36,161 bases of DNA from Candidatus Hodarchaeota archaeon (lineage in GTDB: Archaea; Asgardarchaeota; Heimdallarchaeia; Hodarchaeales; Hodarchaeaceae). The notes under the pieces are model-generated. The model ran no database searches, was not told where the DNA came from, and was given only the letters and a program-made list of their open reading frames with translations. Each line of letters starts with the position of its first letter. Within the stretch, counting starts at the first letter, position 1. This document shows, piece after piece, positions 24,687-32,117 of the stretch. The DNA is taken from the NCBI GenBank assembly GCA_016840035.1, contig JAEOTC010000164.1, positions 1 to 36,161 on the forward strand. Reading direction: 5' to 3'. Both the position numbers and the translations under genes were made by a program.

Positions 24687-24712
24687 TGAGAGCGTTTATC
24701 TAATAAAAATGG

Positions 24713-24731
24713 AAGTGGTCATACACCACTT
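24713..24731 (+). terminator. Hairpin terminator of the proteasome operon
   Basis: Perfect 7-base stem AAGTGGT/ACCACTT with a CATAC loop, followed within six bases by CTCTTTTTCTCT. It lies 27 bases after the alpha stop and before the metallophosphoesterase gene on the same strand. Confidence 0.65.
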
Positions 24732-24829
24732 ACATCCTCTTTTTCTCTGTAATGGAAAAACAATGTTTAAAGATTCAAACAATTTTTTAAAGAATAATTT
24801 GAGTCAAATGTATTAATCTGGGAATTTTT

Positions 24830-25561
24830 ATGTCTAATAGACCAATGCGAATTTTGTTTCTGGCAGACCTTCACAGTAATTTGACCGCGTATAATGCAAT
24901 TCGAGATGAAGTCCAAGAACAATTTGGAAAGAACATTGATTATACAATATGTCTGGGGGATCTCATTGGATATGGGCCTTATCCAAACGAAATTGTAAAA
25001 ATCTCTGAATCATTTGATTTAAATATAATTGGGAATCACGATATCGCCTGTGCTACAGGAAATGCAGATGGCTTTAATCCAGAAGCGGAAAAAGCTGTTC
25101 TTTGGACTTTTGATCAACTGACGACATATAGCAAGACTTATATTTCAATAATCGCTCAAAACGAATTTAAAGAGATTGAAGAGAAGGGACTCAAACTATA
25201 CTTAACCCATGCTTCCCCGAAAGAATATTTGACTGATTATATTTATCCAGATGACTCCAAAGAGCGCAAAGATGAACTACTAGGAATGATTGGAGAAAAT
25301 GTCGTTCTTATTGTAGGACATACTCATATCCCTATGATCTATCAAAATGAAGCGGGAAAGGTTATCTTCAATCCTGGAAGTGTGGGACAACCTCGCGATA
25401 ATGATCCCCGGGCATCTGCAGGAATTATGGAAATCAATCCCGACTCTTCGGTAAAACTCGACTGGATTCGTGTGACCTACGATACGCGTGAAGTCGCTCG
25501 TGAGATTCAAAAGGTGGGTTTGCCAATAAAGCTCGCAGAAAGACTGTTTTTTGGTCATTGA
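24830..25561 (+). CDS. Calcineurin-like metallophosphoesterase (YfcE/MJ0936-like)
   Basis: Two-metal phosphodiesterase. The full motif set is present in its 243 residues: DLHSN (Asp13, His15), GDLIGYGP, GNHD, the THASP histidine and GHTH, followed by the NPGSVGQPRD stretch typical of the YfcE/MJ0936 group that hydrolyses phosphodiester model substrates. The physiological substrate is unknown. No Shine-Dalgarno is clear before ATG 24830 and the message may be leaderless; ATG 24845 is an in-frame alternative. It converges with the cyclophilin-like gene, with 4 bases between the stops. Confidence 0.9.
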   Translation: MSNRPMRILFLADLHSNLTAYNAIRDEVQEQFGKNIDYTICLGDLIGYGPYPNEIVKISESFDLNIIGNHDIACATGNADGFNPEAEKAVLWTFDQLTTYSKTYISIIAQNEFKEIEEKGLKLYLTHASPKEYLTDYIYPDDSKERKDELLGMIGENVVLIVGHTHIPMIYQNEAGKVIFNPGSVGQPRDNDPRASAGIMEINPDSSVKLDWIRVTYDTREVAREIQKVGLPIKLAERLFFGH

Positions 25562-25565
25562 AGAT

Positions 25566-25979
25566 TTACAAGTAATCCTCTTCATCAATTGCACTCTGGA
25601 CTTTTTCAAGTTTGATGGAGCGACCAATTCTTAATTTTTCAAAAAATTTAATGTCTCCATCTTGAATGTGGCCAACGATATTAACGGGATATGCAATTTC
25701 TTTATTGAGTAGAAAAATAATTAGAACATTGCTTTGTGTCCAATAACCAATATCACCTTTTTTGACTATTTTCTTTGCATTCTCCGGACCAGCTCTTCCA
25801 ATCTTGAAAGGAAAACTAACCTCTCCATTACGAACTACGATTCGAGTTTGAATGGCGTTGCGGAGTTGATAGTTAATCAATGCAATTGTACGAGGTGCAA
25901 AGTTTCGATCTAGGACTCCACGACCGTATTCATTCTGACCGGTGATAGAGAATTCAATAACGATGTGGTTCGATGCCAT
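25566..25979 (-). CDS. Cyclophilin-like fold protein (TM1367-type)
   Basis: 137-aa protein whose second half matches the cyclophilin-like family of thermophile protein TM1367: IVKKGDIGYWTQSNVLIIFL, then YPVNIVGHIQDGD and a closing KLRIGRSIKLEKV strand. This family shares the cyclophilin barrel but lacks the classical peptidyl-prolyl isomerase residues, and its activity is unproven. ATG 25979 has GGAGCC upstream. It stands alone between two plus-strand genes. Confidence 0.75.
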   Translation of the reverse strand: MASNHIVIEFSITGQNEYGRGVLDRNFAPRTIALINYQLRNAIQTRIVVRNGEVSFPFKIGRAGPENAKKIVKKGDIGYWTQSNVLIIFLLNKEIAYPVNIVGHIQDGDIKFFEKLRIGRSIKLEKVQSAIDEEDYL

Positions 25980-26127
25980 ATAAAGGCTCCATGTGCCAAA
26001 CCATTAATTTGTGTTGGGCAGAATATATCTGATCTGGTTACTTTCCGTGAAGTGAGGATTTAAATTAAATAAGTTTCTAATTGAAAAGTGACTAATATTC
26101 AAGAAGAACAATTTATAGGTTAGAAAA

Positions 26128-27015
26128 ATGGAAATAATGAATTTTTTTGCGCAAAGCGATGGCCTAGAAATTATGCTACCGTTTTTTGCGTTATTTGGTA
26201 CGATCCTCGTTCTTATTTATGTTCTGAGTGGAATTAAGGTAATTAAAGAATGGGAAAGAGCCCCCGTACTTCGTCTTGGGCGCTATACAGGGTTGAAGGG
26301 GCCAGGTATTTTCTGGATTATTCCTGGTATCGATAAAATCCCCTCTATTATCTCCACACGGATTCAAACGTACTCATTCCGATCCGAACAAAGTTTAACT
26401 CGAGATAATGTGCCCGTTACAATTGATGCTGTGTTATTCTTCAAGGTTGTTGATGTTGAAAAAACTGTCTTAGAAGTTGAGCATTATCAATCAGCTACAC
26501 AATGGGTTGCTCAAACAACACTGCGAGAAGTGACTGGACAAGTTGAACTTGACGAAGTACTTGCAGAACGAGAAAAAATTGCCCATCATATGCAAGAAAT
26601 TGTCGATGAAAAAACTGAAATGTGGGGAATCAAAATCATGAGTGTCGAAATTCGTGATGTGGTTGTCCCAGGAAGATTGCAAGAAGCAATTTCTCGTCAA
26701 GCAGAAGCTGAACGGGAGAGACGGGCTCGTATCACTCTTTCTCAAGCAGAAAAGGAAGCCGCGAAGGGTATGATTGAAGCTGCTGAACAATATGCAACAT
26801 CTCCATACGCGATGGAGCTACGTTGGATAAATTTATTATTTGAAGCTGCTACAGAAGGTGGAGCTACTATAATGATAGTACCTGCGAATATTCCAATTGC
26901 TGGATTTTCGGGAATGGGCTCCAGAGAAGGGTCTGGAAGCACAGGGCTACCGCCTGTAGGCGTATTTGGAATGAAACCCCTTCCTACCAAAGAGAAGAAA
27001 AAGAAAGAAGAATAA
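26128..27015 (+). CDS. Slipin/stomatin-like SPFH-domain membrane protein
   Basis: Membrane scaffold of the stomatin-prohibitin family. One N-terminal TM helix (~17-40) is followed by the SPFH domain (WERAPVLRLGRYTGLKGPGI, ISTRIQTYSF, TRDNVPVTIDAVLFFKV, DVVVPGRLQEAISRQ). A coiled coil rich in Glu/Arg/Ala (RQAEAERERRARITLSQAEK) comes next, then a Gly/Pro-rich tail with a Lys/Glu end. Length 295 aa. In many archaea slipin is paired with an NfeD-type protease or anchor gene; none is adjacent here. TATA-like TTTAAATTAAATAA lies near 26060-26073, with ATG 26128 about 55 bases on. Confidence 0.92.
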   Translation: MEIMNFFAQSDGLEIMLPFFALFGTILVLIYVLSGIKVIKEWERAPVLRLGRYTGLKGPGIFWIIPGIDKIPSIISTRIQTYSFRSEQSLTRDNVPVTIDAVLFFKVVDVEKTVLEVEHYQSATQWVAQTTLREVTGQVELDEVLAEREKIAHHMQEIVDEKTEMWGIKIMSVEIRDVVVPGRLQEAISRQAEAERERRARITLSQAEKEAAKGMIEAAEQYATSPYAMELRWINLLFEAATEGGATIMIVPANIPIAGFSGMGSREGSGSTGLPPVGVFGMKPLPTKEKKKKEE

Positions 27016-27208
27016 GAATGAACTGATTCTTACTTAACCATTTCTTTTCTATCTTCCCTTTTTTTCAGCTAAATATTTTTGATTATACTATTGATGAAGG
27101 ACGGAGAAATATTCTTGTTTTTTTTATTTTTAGTTTTAAAAACACCAAAAAATAAATACATCAGAGAGATAGTATCCTTTATTATCAAGAATAACTGGAT
27201 GCACTAGA
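27016..27208 (+). other. Intergenic region between slipin and ubiA
   Basis: Contains long T-runs (TTTTTTT near 27059 and 27118-27130) on the plus strand, consistent with archaeal T-tract termination of the slipin message. The A/T-palindromic TTTTTAGTTTTAAAAA near 27126-27141 comes next and may include the TATA region for ubiA. No coding potential seen. Confidence 0.35.
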
Positions 27209-28090
27209 ATGTCAGTACAATCCTATTTTATACTTGGAAGACCGTTAAATTCCCTGTTAGCAGGATCAGCTGTTGCTATTGGTGCGTTAGCTGCCTTATC
27301 TGCCCCATTAACTTCCACCCAACTATGGTACATAATTCTAGGGTGCATTACAACTGGTTTTATTTCTGCATATGGGTATGCTATTAATGATATTTTTGAT
27401 ATTGAGATTGACAAGATTAATGTTCCACATCGCCCTATCCCGTCAGGTAATGTAAGTCTACAAGGAGCAAAATGGTTTGCAATCATTACTCTTGCATTAG
27501 GTATAATTTTTGCTTTTTTAATCGATCTAGTTGCGGTAGCATTAGCATTATTTGGAGGAGTTCTTCTTTATCTTTATGCAGGGTACTTTAAACGTTCTGG
27601 TTTTCCAGGAAACCTTATAGTTGCATTATTAGCAGCAATTCCATTTATTTTCGGTGGATTTGTTACTGCAAGTTATTCGACCTTAATTTACCCCGCCTCA
27701 TTTGCATTTCTAATTAACCTTGGACGAGAGTTAATCAAAGATATTGAAGACGTTCATGGTGATAAATTAGAAGATGTTCAATCTATTGCTTTACGATATG
27801 GGGTAAAACCTGCAAGAAATCTTGCATACATAATTCTATTTTCTCTTGTAGTTATCATCCCATTCCCAGTTCTTCTAGGATTCTATAAAAGCATCCCTTT
27901 CTACATTGCAGTTCTTCTAATAATTGGAATCATAATTTACACAGTACCAATGGTGTTTAACCATCCTGAAGAAACAATTATCCAAAATACTACAGCCATA
28001 AAGCGTATTCTTAAGATTTGCATGACAATTGGTGTTGTTGGCTTTATGTCAGAGGGTTTAATTAACCTGTTTCATTATACTTTCTCTTAA
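27209..28090 (+). CDS. ubiA: UbiA-family prenyltransferase, probable digeranylgeranylglyceryl phosphate synthase
   Basis: Integral membrane enzyme, 293 aa with about eight or nine helices. Both Asp-rich motifs are visible: NDIFDIEID (residues 60-68) and LIKDIEDVHGDK near 175-186. The short archaeal form with the sequence KINVPHRPIPSG after motif I fits DGGGP synthase, which adds the second geranylgeranyl chain in archaeal ether-lipid synthesis. Heme A or menaquinone prenyltransferases are homologous alternatives. Given a quinone-using complex I in the same window, a MenA role cannot be excluded. ATG 27209 is not preceded by a clear Shine-Dalgarno and may be leaderless. Confidence 0.88.
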   Translation: MSVQSYFILGRPLNSLLAGSAVAIGALAALSAPLTSTQLWYIILGCITTGFISAYGYAINDIFDIEIDKINVPHRPIPSGNVSLQGAKWFAIITLALGIIFAFLIDLVAVALALFGGVLLYLYAGYFKRSGFPGNLIVALLAAIPFIFGGFVTASYSTLIYPASFAFLINLGRELIKDIEDVHGDKLEDVQSIALRYGVKPARNLAYIILFSLVVIIPFPVLLGFYKSIPFYIAVLLIIGIIIYTVPMVFNHPEETIIQNTTAIKRILKICMTIGVVGFMSEGLINLFHYTFS

Positions 28091-28104
28091 TCATCTTACT
28101 TCGC

Positions 28105-28851
28105 TTATAACATCGCCTGAATGGTTTCAATAATAATTGTAAAGGGTACAATAATTAAAATGGAAGGAGTTAAATCTCCAACGGGGATATCTTTAATTTC
28201 AAGGATCCGAATGCCTAATCCGAGGATTAAGACTCCTCCAATAACAGTAATCATACCTTGAACAGAATCGCTTAGCTGCGGTCCTACTAGTGCAGAAAGT
28301 AGGGTTATTGATCCTTGGTATACAAGAACTGGAATAATGCTGAAAATCACACCGATTCCCATTGATGCTGATAGAGCAATGGACATAATACCATCTAAGC
28401 CAGATTTAATAAGTAAAAGGTCAATTTCTTCCCCTAATCCATCTTTGATTGAACCAAGAATAGCCATCGGCCCTGTTTCAAAGATGATTGATGCCACTAC
28501 AAATCCTTCGACAAAGGTGCTCTCTGAGCTTTTAGCTTTATTCTTAAACCATTCCCCCAATTTTTCAATATTTTCTTCAATCTTCACCCACAATCCTAAA
28601 ATTCCCCCTAAGACAAGAGAAAACAATAAAATTAGAAACTCGACATTTGATATATTGTAAGAGAGAAACATTTCGACTCCGAGAAGCATAGTTAATAATC
28701 CAATGCTTTTGATGGTGATTTGTTTCATTTCGTCCGTAAATATAACTTTTCCTACGGTTATTCCTATTAATGTGCCGATAATTATAGCCAAGCAGTTAAT
28801 TAACGTTCCTAGCAAGATTAACCATCTTATAATTCTCTTTATCGAATGCAT
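28105..28851 (-). CDS. DUF554 family membrane protein
   Basis: 248-aa protein with about seven hydrophobic segments and the DUF554 pattern: an N-terminal LLGTLINCLAIIIGTLIG, central GFVVASIIFETGPMAILGSI (bacterial homologues read FCVGPMAILGSI), KSGLDGIMSIALSASMGIG and IRILEIKDIPVGDLTPS near the end. The function of the family is unknown; a transporter-like role has been suggested. No Shine-Dalgarno precedes ATG 28851. It converges with ubiA and is divergent from eS25. Confidence 0.88.
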   Translation of the reverse strand: MHSIKRIIRWLILLGTLINCLAIIIGTLIGITVGKVIFTDEMKQITIKSIGLLTMLLGVEMFLSYNISNVEFLILLFSLVLGGILGLWVKIEENIEKLGEWFKNKAKSSESTFVEGFVVASIIFETGPMAILGSIKDGLGEEIDLLLIKSGLDGIMSIALSASMGIGVIFSIIPVLVYQGSITLLSALVGPQLSDSVQGMITVIGGVLILGLGIRILEIKDIPVGDLTPSILIIVPFTIIIETIQAML

Positions 28852-28965
28852 TTAAATTGTCTAGATCTAATTTTTAAAATCAATTGCCTAATACAATCGA
28901 CGCTTTCATATATCAAAGTAGAAAAGCTCAGTACAAGTCAAATACGCTGATTGGAGTAAGATAAG

Positions 28966-29256
28966 ATGAGCATATCTGATAAACGGGTACGTAAAAAACG
29001 CCGATGGGGTAAAGTGTTTGAATATACTAGCTATGAGCGATCTCTTCTCGTTGGCGATGAATATGATTCTATGCTGAAAGATTTAACAGCTGAATACGAA
29101 AAACGGAAATCTATCGTTGTTACTCCTCAAGAAATCGCTGCACGTAATGATATTCGTGTTTCGGTAGCGAAAAGGCTCCTAACAGATCTGGAAGAGAAAA
29201 AAATCTTGAAAAAAGCGTTCTTCAATAGACGATTATGCGTTTACGTGAAGGCCTGA
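28966..29256 (+). CDS. rps25e: Ribosomal protein eS25
   Basis: Small-subunit protein shared by archaea (patchily) and eukaryotes. The basic N-terminus (KRVRKKRRWGK) and C-terminal winged helix match eS25: VTPQEIAARNDIRVSVAKRL, then LEEKKILKKAFFNRR and the final VYVKA (eukaryotic forms read TPSVLSERLKINGSLARRA...IYTRA). Length 96 aa. A TATA-like TCATATATCA near 28906-28915 precedes ATG 28966. A plain winged-helix regulator is the alternative, but the basic extension argues for the ribosomal protein. Confidence 0.82.
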   Translation: MSISDKRVRKKRRWGKVFEYTSYERSLLVGDEYDSMLKDLTAEYEKRKSIVVTPQEIAARNDIRVSVAKRLLTDLEEKKILKKAFFNRRLCVYVKA

Positions 29257-29261
29257 AGTCT

Positions 29262-29277
29262 AGAGTTTCACAACTCT
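29262..29277 (+). terminator. Hairpin terminator after eS25
   Basis: A 6-base stem AGAGTT/AACTCT with a TCAC loop directly follows the eS25 stop, and ACTTTTTTCT follows 10-20 bases later. Reasonable as an archaeal terminator. Confidence 0.5.
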
Positions 29278-29421
29278 CCTAAACACTAACTTTTTTCTAA
29301 ATTCTTTTCTTACCTTTGAGAGAAGAATTTAAAGAATCCTTTGAAATTTATTGATCAGTCTTCTCCATATCGATTGAGAGATCTCTATTACTAGTCTCTT
29401 AATGATTTAACAGGTGGAAAT

Positions 29422-30027
29422 TTGACCTTGCTAGAAAATATCAGACTTATGAAGTCTTTACTACGAACAGGATGGATCCGTTCTGGTGTGCCAAAATGTG
29501 ATATTGAATCTTTGGCGGATCATTCTTGGGCTGTAGCTGCGTTAACATTCCTTTTTTGCTTAGAAGAAAATGCCGTAAGAGAAAAACACGGAAAAAAACC
29601 TCTTCTAAATACTGAAAAGGCAGTTTTATTCGCCTTGTTTCATGATTTTCCAGAATCAGAATACATGGATATAGATAAAAGCATATATAATTTAACAGAA
29701 TCAGAAGTGACATCTCAATTCCTTCATAGTGTTGAAGAACAGGCTATTGGAAAGATTAGTGGGCGCCTTGATAGTGGTCTTAGAATGGAATTTCAAAAGG
29801 TTCTCGTTAATGACAACACAGCTGAATCAAGGATTGCTAGGGTTGCAGATCATATTGATGTCATGCAACAAGCGATTTGTTATAGGGATAAGAATTGGAT
29901 TGCTGAAGAACAAAGCTCCTCCTTCCATAAATATGCACTAGAAGAACTCCAAAAATACCTTGAAGAATTTATGTTTTTACGATCCTATCTTGAAAGAAAT
30001 ATGTTTTTCGAATCTGTCAGAGAGTAA
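29422..30027 (+). CDS. HD-domain hydrolase (YfbR/HDDC2-like)
   Basis: Metal-dependent phosphohydrolase of the HD superfamily; YfbR and HDDC2 relatives remove phosphate from deoxyribonucleoside monophosphates. Visible residues are RTGWIRSGVP (14-24), ESLADHSW with His34, FALFHDFPE with the His74-Asp75 pair and VADHIDVM with the last metal-binding Asp near 145. Length 201 aa. The start is TTG 29422, with AGGTGGA about five bases before. The gene converges with the nucleotidyltransferase gene, 8 bases apart. Confidence 0.85.
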   Translation: MTLLENIRLMKSLLRTGWIRSGVPKCDIESLADHSWAVAALTFLFCLEENAVREKHGKKPLLNTEKAVLFALFHDFPESEYMDIDKSIYNLTESEVTSQFLHSVEEQAIGKISGRLDSGLRMEFQKVLVNDNTAESRIARVADHIDVMQQAICYRDKNWIAEEQSSSFHKYALEELQKYLEEFMFLRSYLERNMFFESVRE

Positions 30028-30035
30028 CTAGATTT

Positions 30036-31034
30036 TTACTCCTGCAACCCAGTAAATTCAATTACTTTTTTGATAAATTCAATACTTGTTGCCATAAAGT
30101 TTTCTGACTCAGGAAGTTTAATTCCCAATTTAAAAGCATGCGCTTTTTCCAATAACGGATAATAGGGTGAAAATTCTGACTCATTTCCCCAAACCTCAAT
30201 GATTTCTTCATGGATATCTGGTTTCACCAGATCCATTGTTACTGATTTTACACCCGCTTTATAGCAAGACAAACCAAATGCAATATCAATTATAGAAGCC
30301 CCTATGAGATAATCTAGTTCATCTTCGGGTAAATCTTCCTCTTTTGCCGTATTAATAATTTCATCAATTTGAGAAACAGCTTCTGCTATGAGCAATTTTG
30401 CTGATCCCTGTACCTGCTCATCCGTAAATTCGAGGTCTTTAAAGAGATTCTCCCCAGCAAGAAGTTCTCCATCTTTAGCATAGAGAGCATGAATATGTGT
30501 AAAATCTGGACCAAATTTCTCTAGTTCGGCAATATCATCCTCTTTTAGGATCATTAGATCGAAGATATGGGCAATTTCTGGTGTAATAATCTCTTCTGCA
30601 ATATTTGATATGATTTCAATTGCTTTTTCTGAGTCTTTTTCCGCAGTAAGGACGATTAAGAAATTAATATCACTTTCTCCTACCACATGCAACCGTTTTG
30701 CATAAGATCCGTAAATCATTAGACTTTTAATGTCTTCTTTCAATTCAGGAGTAGCTAAGAGTCTCTGAGATACCAATCTTGTTAACATTTCATACTCTGA
30801 GGCTTCATCGACTGGAATTCCGGCTCCAGACTCACTTAAATCCTCCTCCTCCATAGAGTTTACTTCACCAATTACTTCTTTGATTAATGCGACCGAAGAT
30901 CTTACTTGAGCTTTAGCCTCTGGATTTTCTGCTATTACTTGCTTAAGAACTGAAGTTAATGATGCTTCACCTTGATCGAGTCGTACTTGCATTGCATATT
31001 CTTTTATAAGCTCTCGTAACTCTGATTCTTCCAT
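30036..31034 (-). CDS. Nucleotidyltransferase-fold protein with a GluRS N-domain-like region
   Basis: 332 aa from ATG 31034, which has AGAGGT six bases upstream (an upstream ATG at 31055 adds seven residues but lacks a site). Residues 1-70 resemble the helical N-terminal domain of archaeal glutamyl-tRNA synthetase: KEYAMQ, a Gly-containing turn, ENPEAKAQV and IKEVIGEVNSM. Residues ~80-165 form a minimal nucleotidyltransferase (pol-beta type) core with IYGSYAKR (Gly109-Ser110) and GESDINFLIVL. The usual GS...DxD second acid is Asn124 (SDIN), while Asp159 (HIFDLMIL) could be the third acid. Residues ~190-332 are helical, rich in acidic residues, and lack an RxxxxH HEPN motif. The combination suggests tRNA-related or regulatory activity; function is not established. 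Confidence 0.75.
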   Translation of the reverse strand: MEESELRELIKEYAMQVRLDQGEASLTSVLKQVIAENPEAKAQVRSSVALIKEVIGEVNSMEEEDLSESGAGIPVDEASEYEMLTRLVSQRLLATPELKEDIKSLMIYGSYAKRLHVVGESDINFLIVLTAEKDSEKAIEIISNIAEEIITPEIAHIFDLMILKEDDIAELEKFGPDFTHIHALYAKDGELLAGENLFKDLEFTDEQVQGSAKLLIAEAVSQIDEIINTAKEEDLPEDELDYLIGASIIDIAFGLSCYKAGVKSVTMDLVKPDIHEEIIEVWGNESEFSPYYPLLEKAHAFKLGIKLPESENFMATSIEFIKKVIEFTGLQE

Positions 31035-31348
31035 GATAAGACCTCTGATGATCAAAAGAGACCCGTTGAGTCTATTTTTTCACTGATGAATCTAGATTTT
31101 ATAAAGATTCGATTGAGATAGAAATCTAGTGGATTCGATTATTATTAAATTTTCAAAGCTTCAATACCATTCTTAAGCTTATTCAGTTATGCATCAAAAA
31201 TATTGGGAAAGTAAAAGGCAATTTTCAATGGTTTAAAGCTGTCAACACTAAATACTCAAATAATATCACGATAAACAAAAATAGCAGAATTACAACTGAA
31301 ATCAACCCAAAGATCTTCTTACATTACCGCAATACGTTGGTATGAGTA
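31035..31348. promoter_or_regulatory. Divergent intergenic region between the nucleotidyltransferase gene and tatD
   Basis: No gene is seen in these ~314 bases; the longest frames are about 15 codons. For the leftward gene, a TATA-like TTTTATAAA at 31097-31105 lies about 65 bases before ATG 31034. Two copies of GATTCGATT (31106-31114 and 31132-31140, 26 bases apart) lie just upstream of that TATA. The tatD side is AT-rich, with no clear TATA element. Confidence 0.45.
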
Positions 31349-32092
31349 ATGATCGATGCACATGCACATTTATTACCCGACTTTATGAAAAATATCGATT
31401 CCAAGGTCGAAAATGCTAAGAATGAAGGTCTTCAAGCTGTAATAAATAGTGCAATAGAACCTCATCAATTCGCTTTTGCATCACAGCTGGCTGAGGATCA
31501 TCTTGGATTTATTTTCACAACATTGGGATTTGCACCCCAAAAAATTAAACAACTTTCATTTGAAGATTCATTTCGGGAAATTAGTCAAAATGCATCAATA
31601 GTGGCAATAGGAGAGGTTGGGTTGGATTATCACTGGATTACTGAACGGAATTGGCGAGAAAAACAACAAGATACGTTTCGAAGATTCATTGAGCTTGCGA
31701 ATTCTCTTAATAAGCCACTTGTTATCCATTCTCGAAAAGCAGAATCTGATTGCATCAATATTTTAGAACGATTTGCCAAAGTACCAGTGTTAATGCACTG
31801 TTTTGCGGGAAATATGAGCGAAACAGAAAGAGTTATTGATTTAGACTGGATGATTTCAATCCCAACCGCAGTAGTTAATCGGAAGAAACATCGTAAAATA
31901 GCACGAAAAGCACCATTAGAACATGTTGTTGTTGAAACTGATTCTCCCTTTCTTAGTCCAATCCCAAGGAAGCGGAATGAACCTGCAAACATAAAATATG
32001 CAATAGAGGAATTGGCAAAATTGAAAAGCACTTCATTTGAAGAGGTAGATAAAATCACCACTCAAAACACAAAGCGATTCTTTAATATATAG
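31349..32092 (+). CDS. tatD: TatD-family metal-dependent DNase
   Basis: Two-metal TIM-barrel nuclease. Conserved residues are visible in order: DAHAH (Asp3, His5, His7), IGEVGLDYHW with the metal-binding Glu, PLVIHSRKAESD, LMHCFAGN and VVETDSPFLSP with the final Asp. The 247-aa length is normal. The archaeal and bacterial members act as 3'-5' DNA exonucleases or in nucleotide quality control; the precise role here is unknown. It is followed 25 bases later by glpD on the same strand. Confidence 0.93.
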   Translation: MIDAHAHLLPDFMKNIDSKVENAKNEGLQAVINSAIEPHQFAFASQLAEDHLGFIFTTLGFAPQKIKQLSFEDSFREISQNASIVAIGEVGLDYHWITERNWREKQQDTFRRFIELANSLNKPLVIHSRKAESDCINILERFAKVPVLMHCFAGNMSETERVIDLDWMISIPTAVVNRKKHRKIARKAPLEHVVVETDSPFLSPIPRKRNEPANIKYAIEELAKLKSTSFEEVDKITTQNTKRFFNI

Positions 32093-32117
32093 TCATTTAG
32101 ATAAAAATGTGATTCCT

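Noticed and set aside
30036..31034. MNT-HEPN toxin-antitoxin pair
   Set aside because: There is no separate HEPN gene, no RxxxxH motif in the helical C-terminus, and the nucleotidyltransferase is fused to a GluRS-like N-terminus instead.
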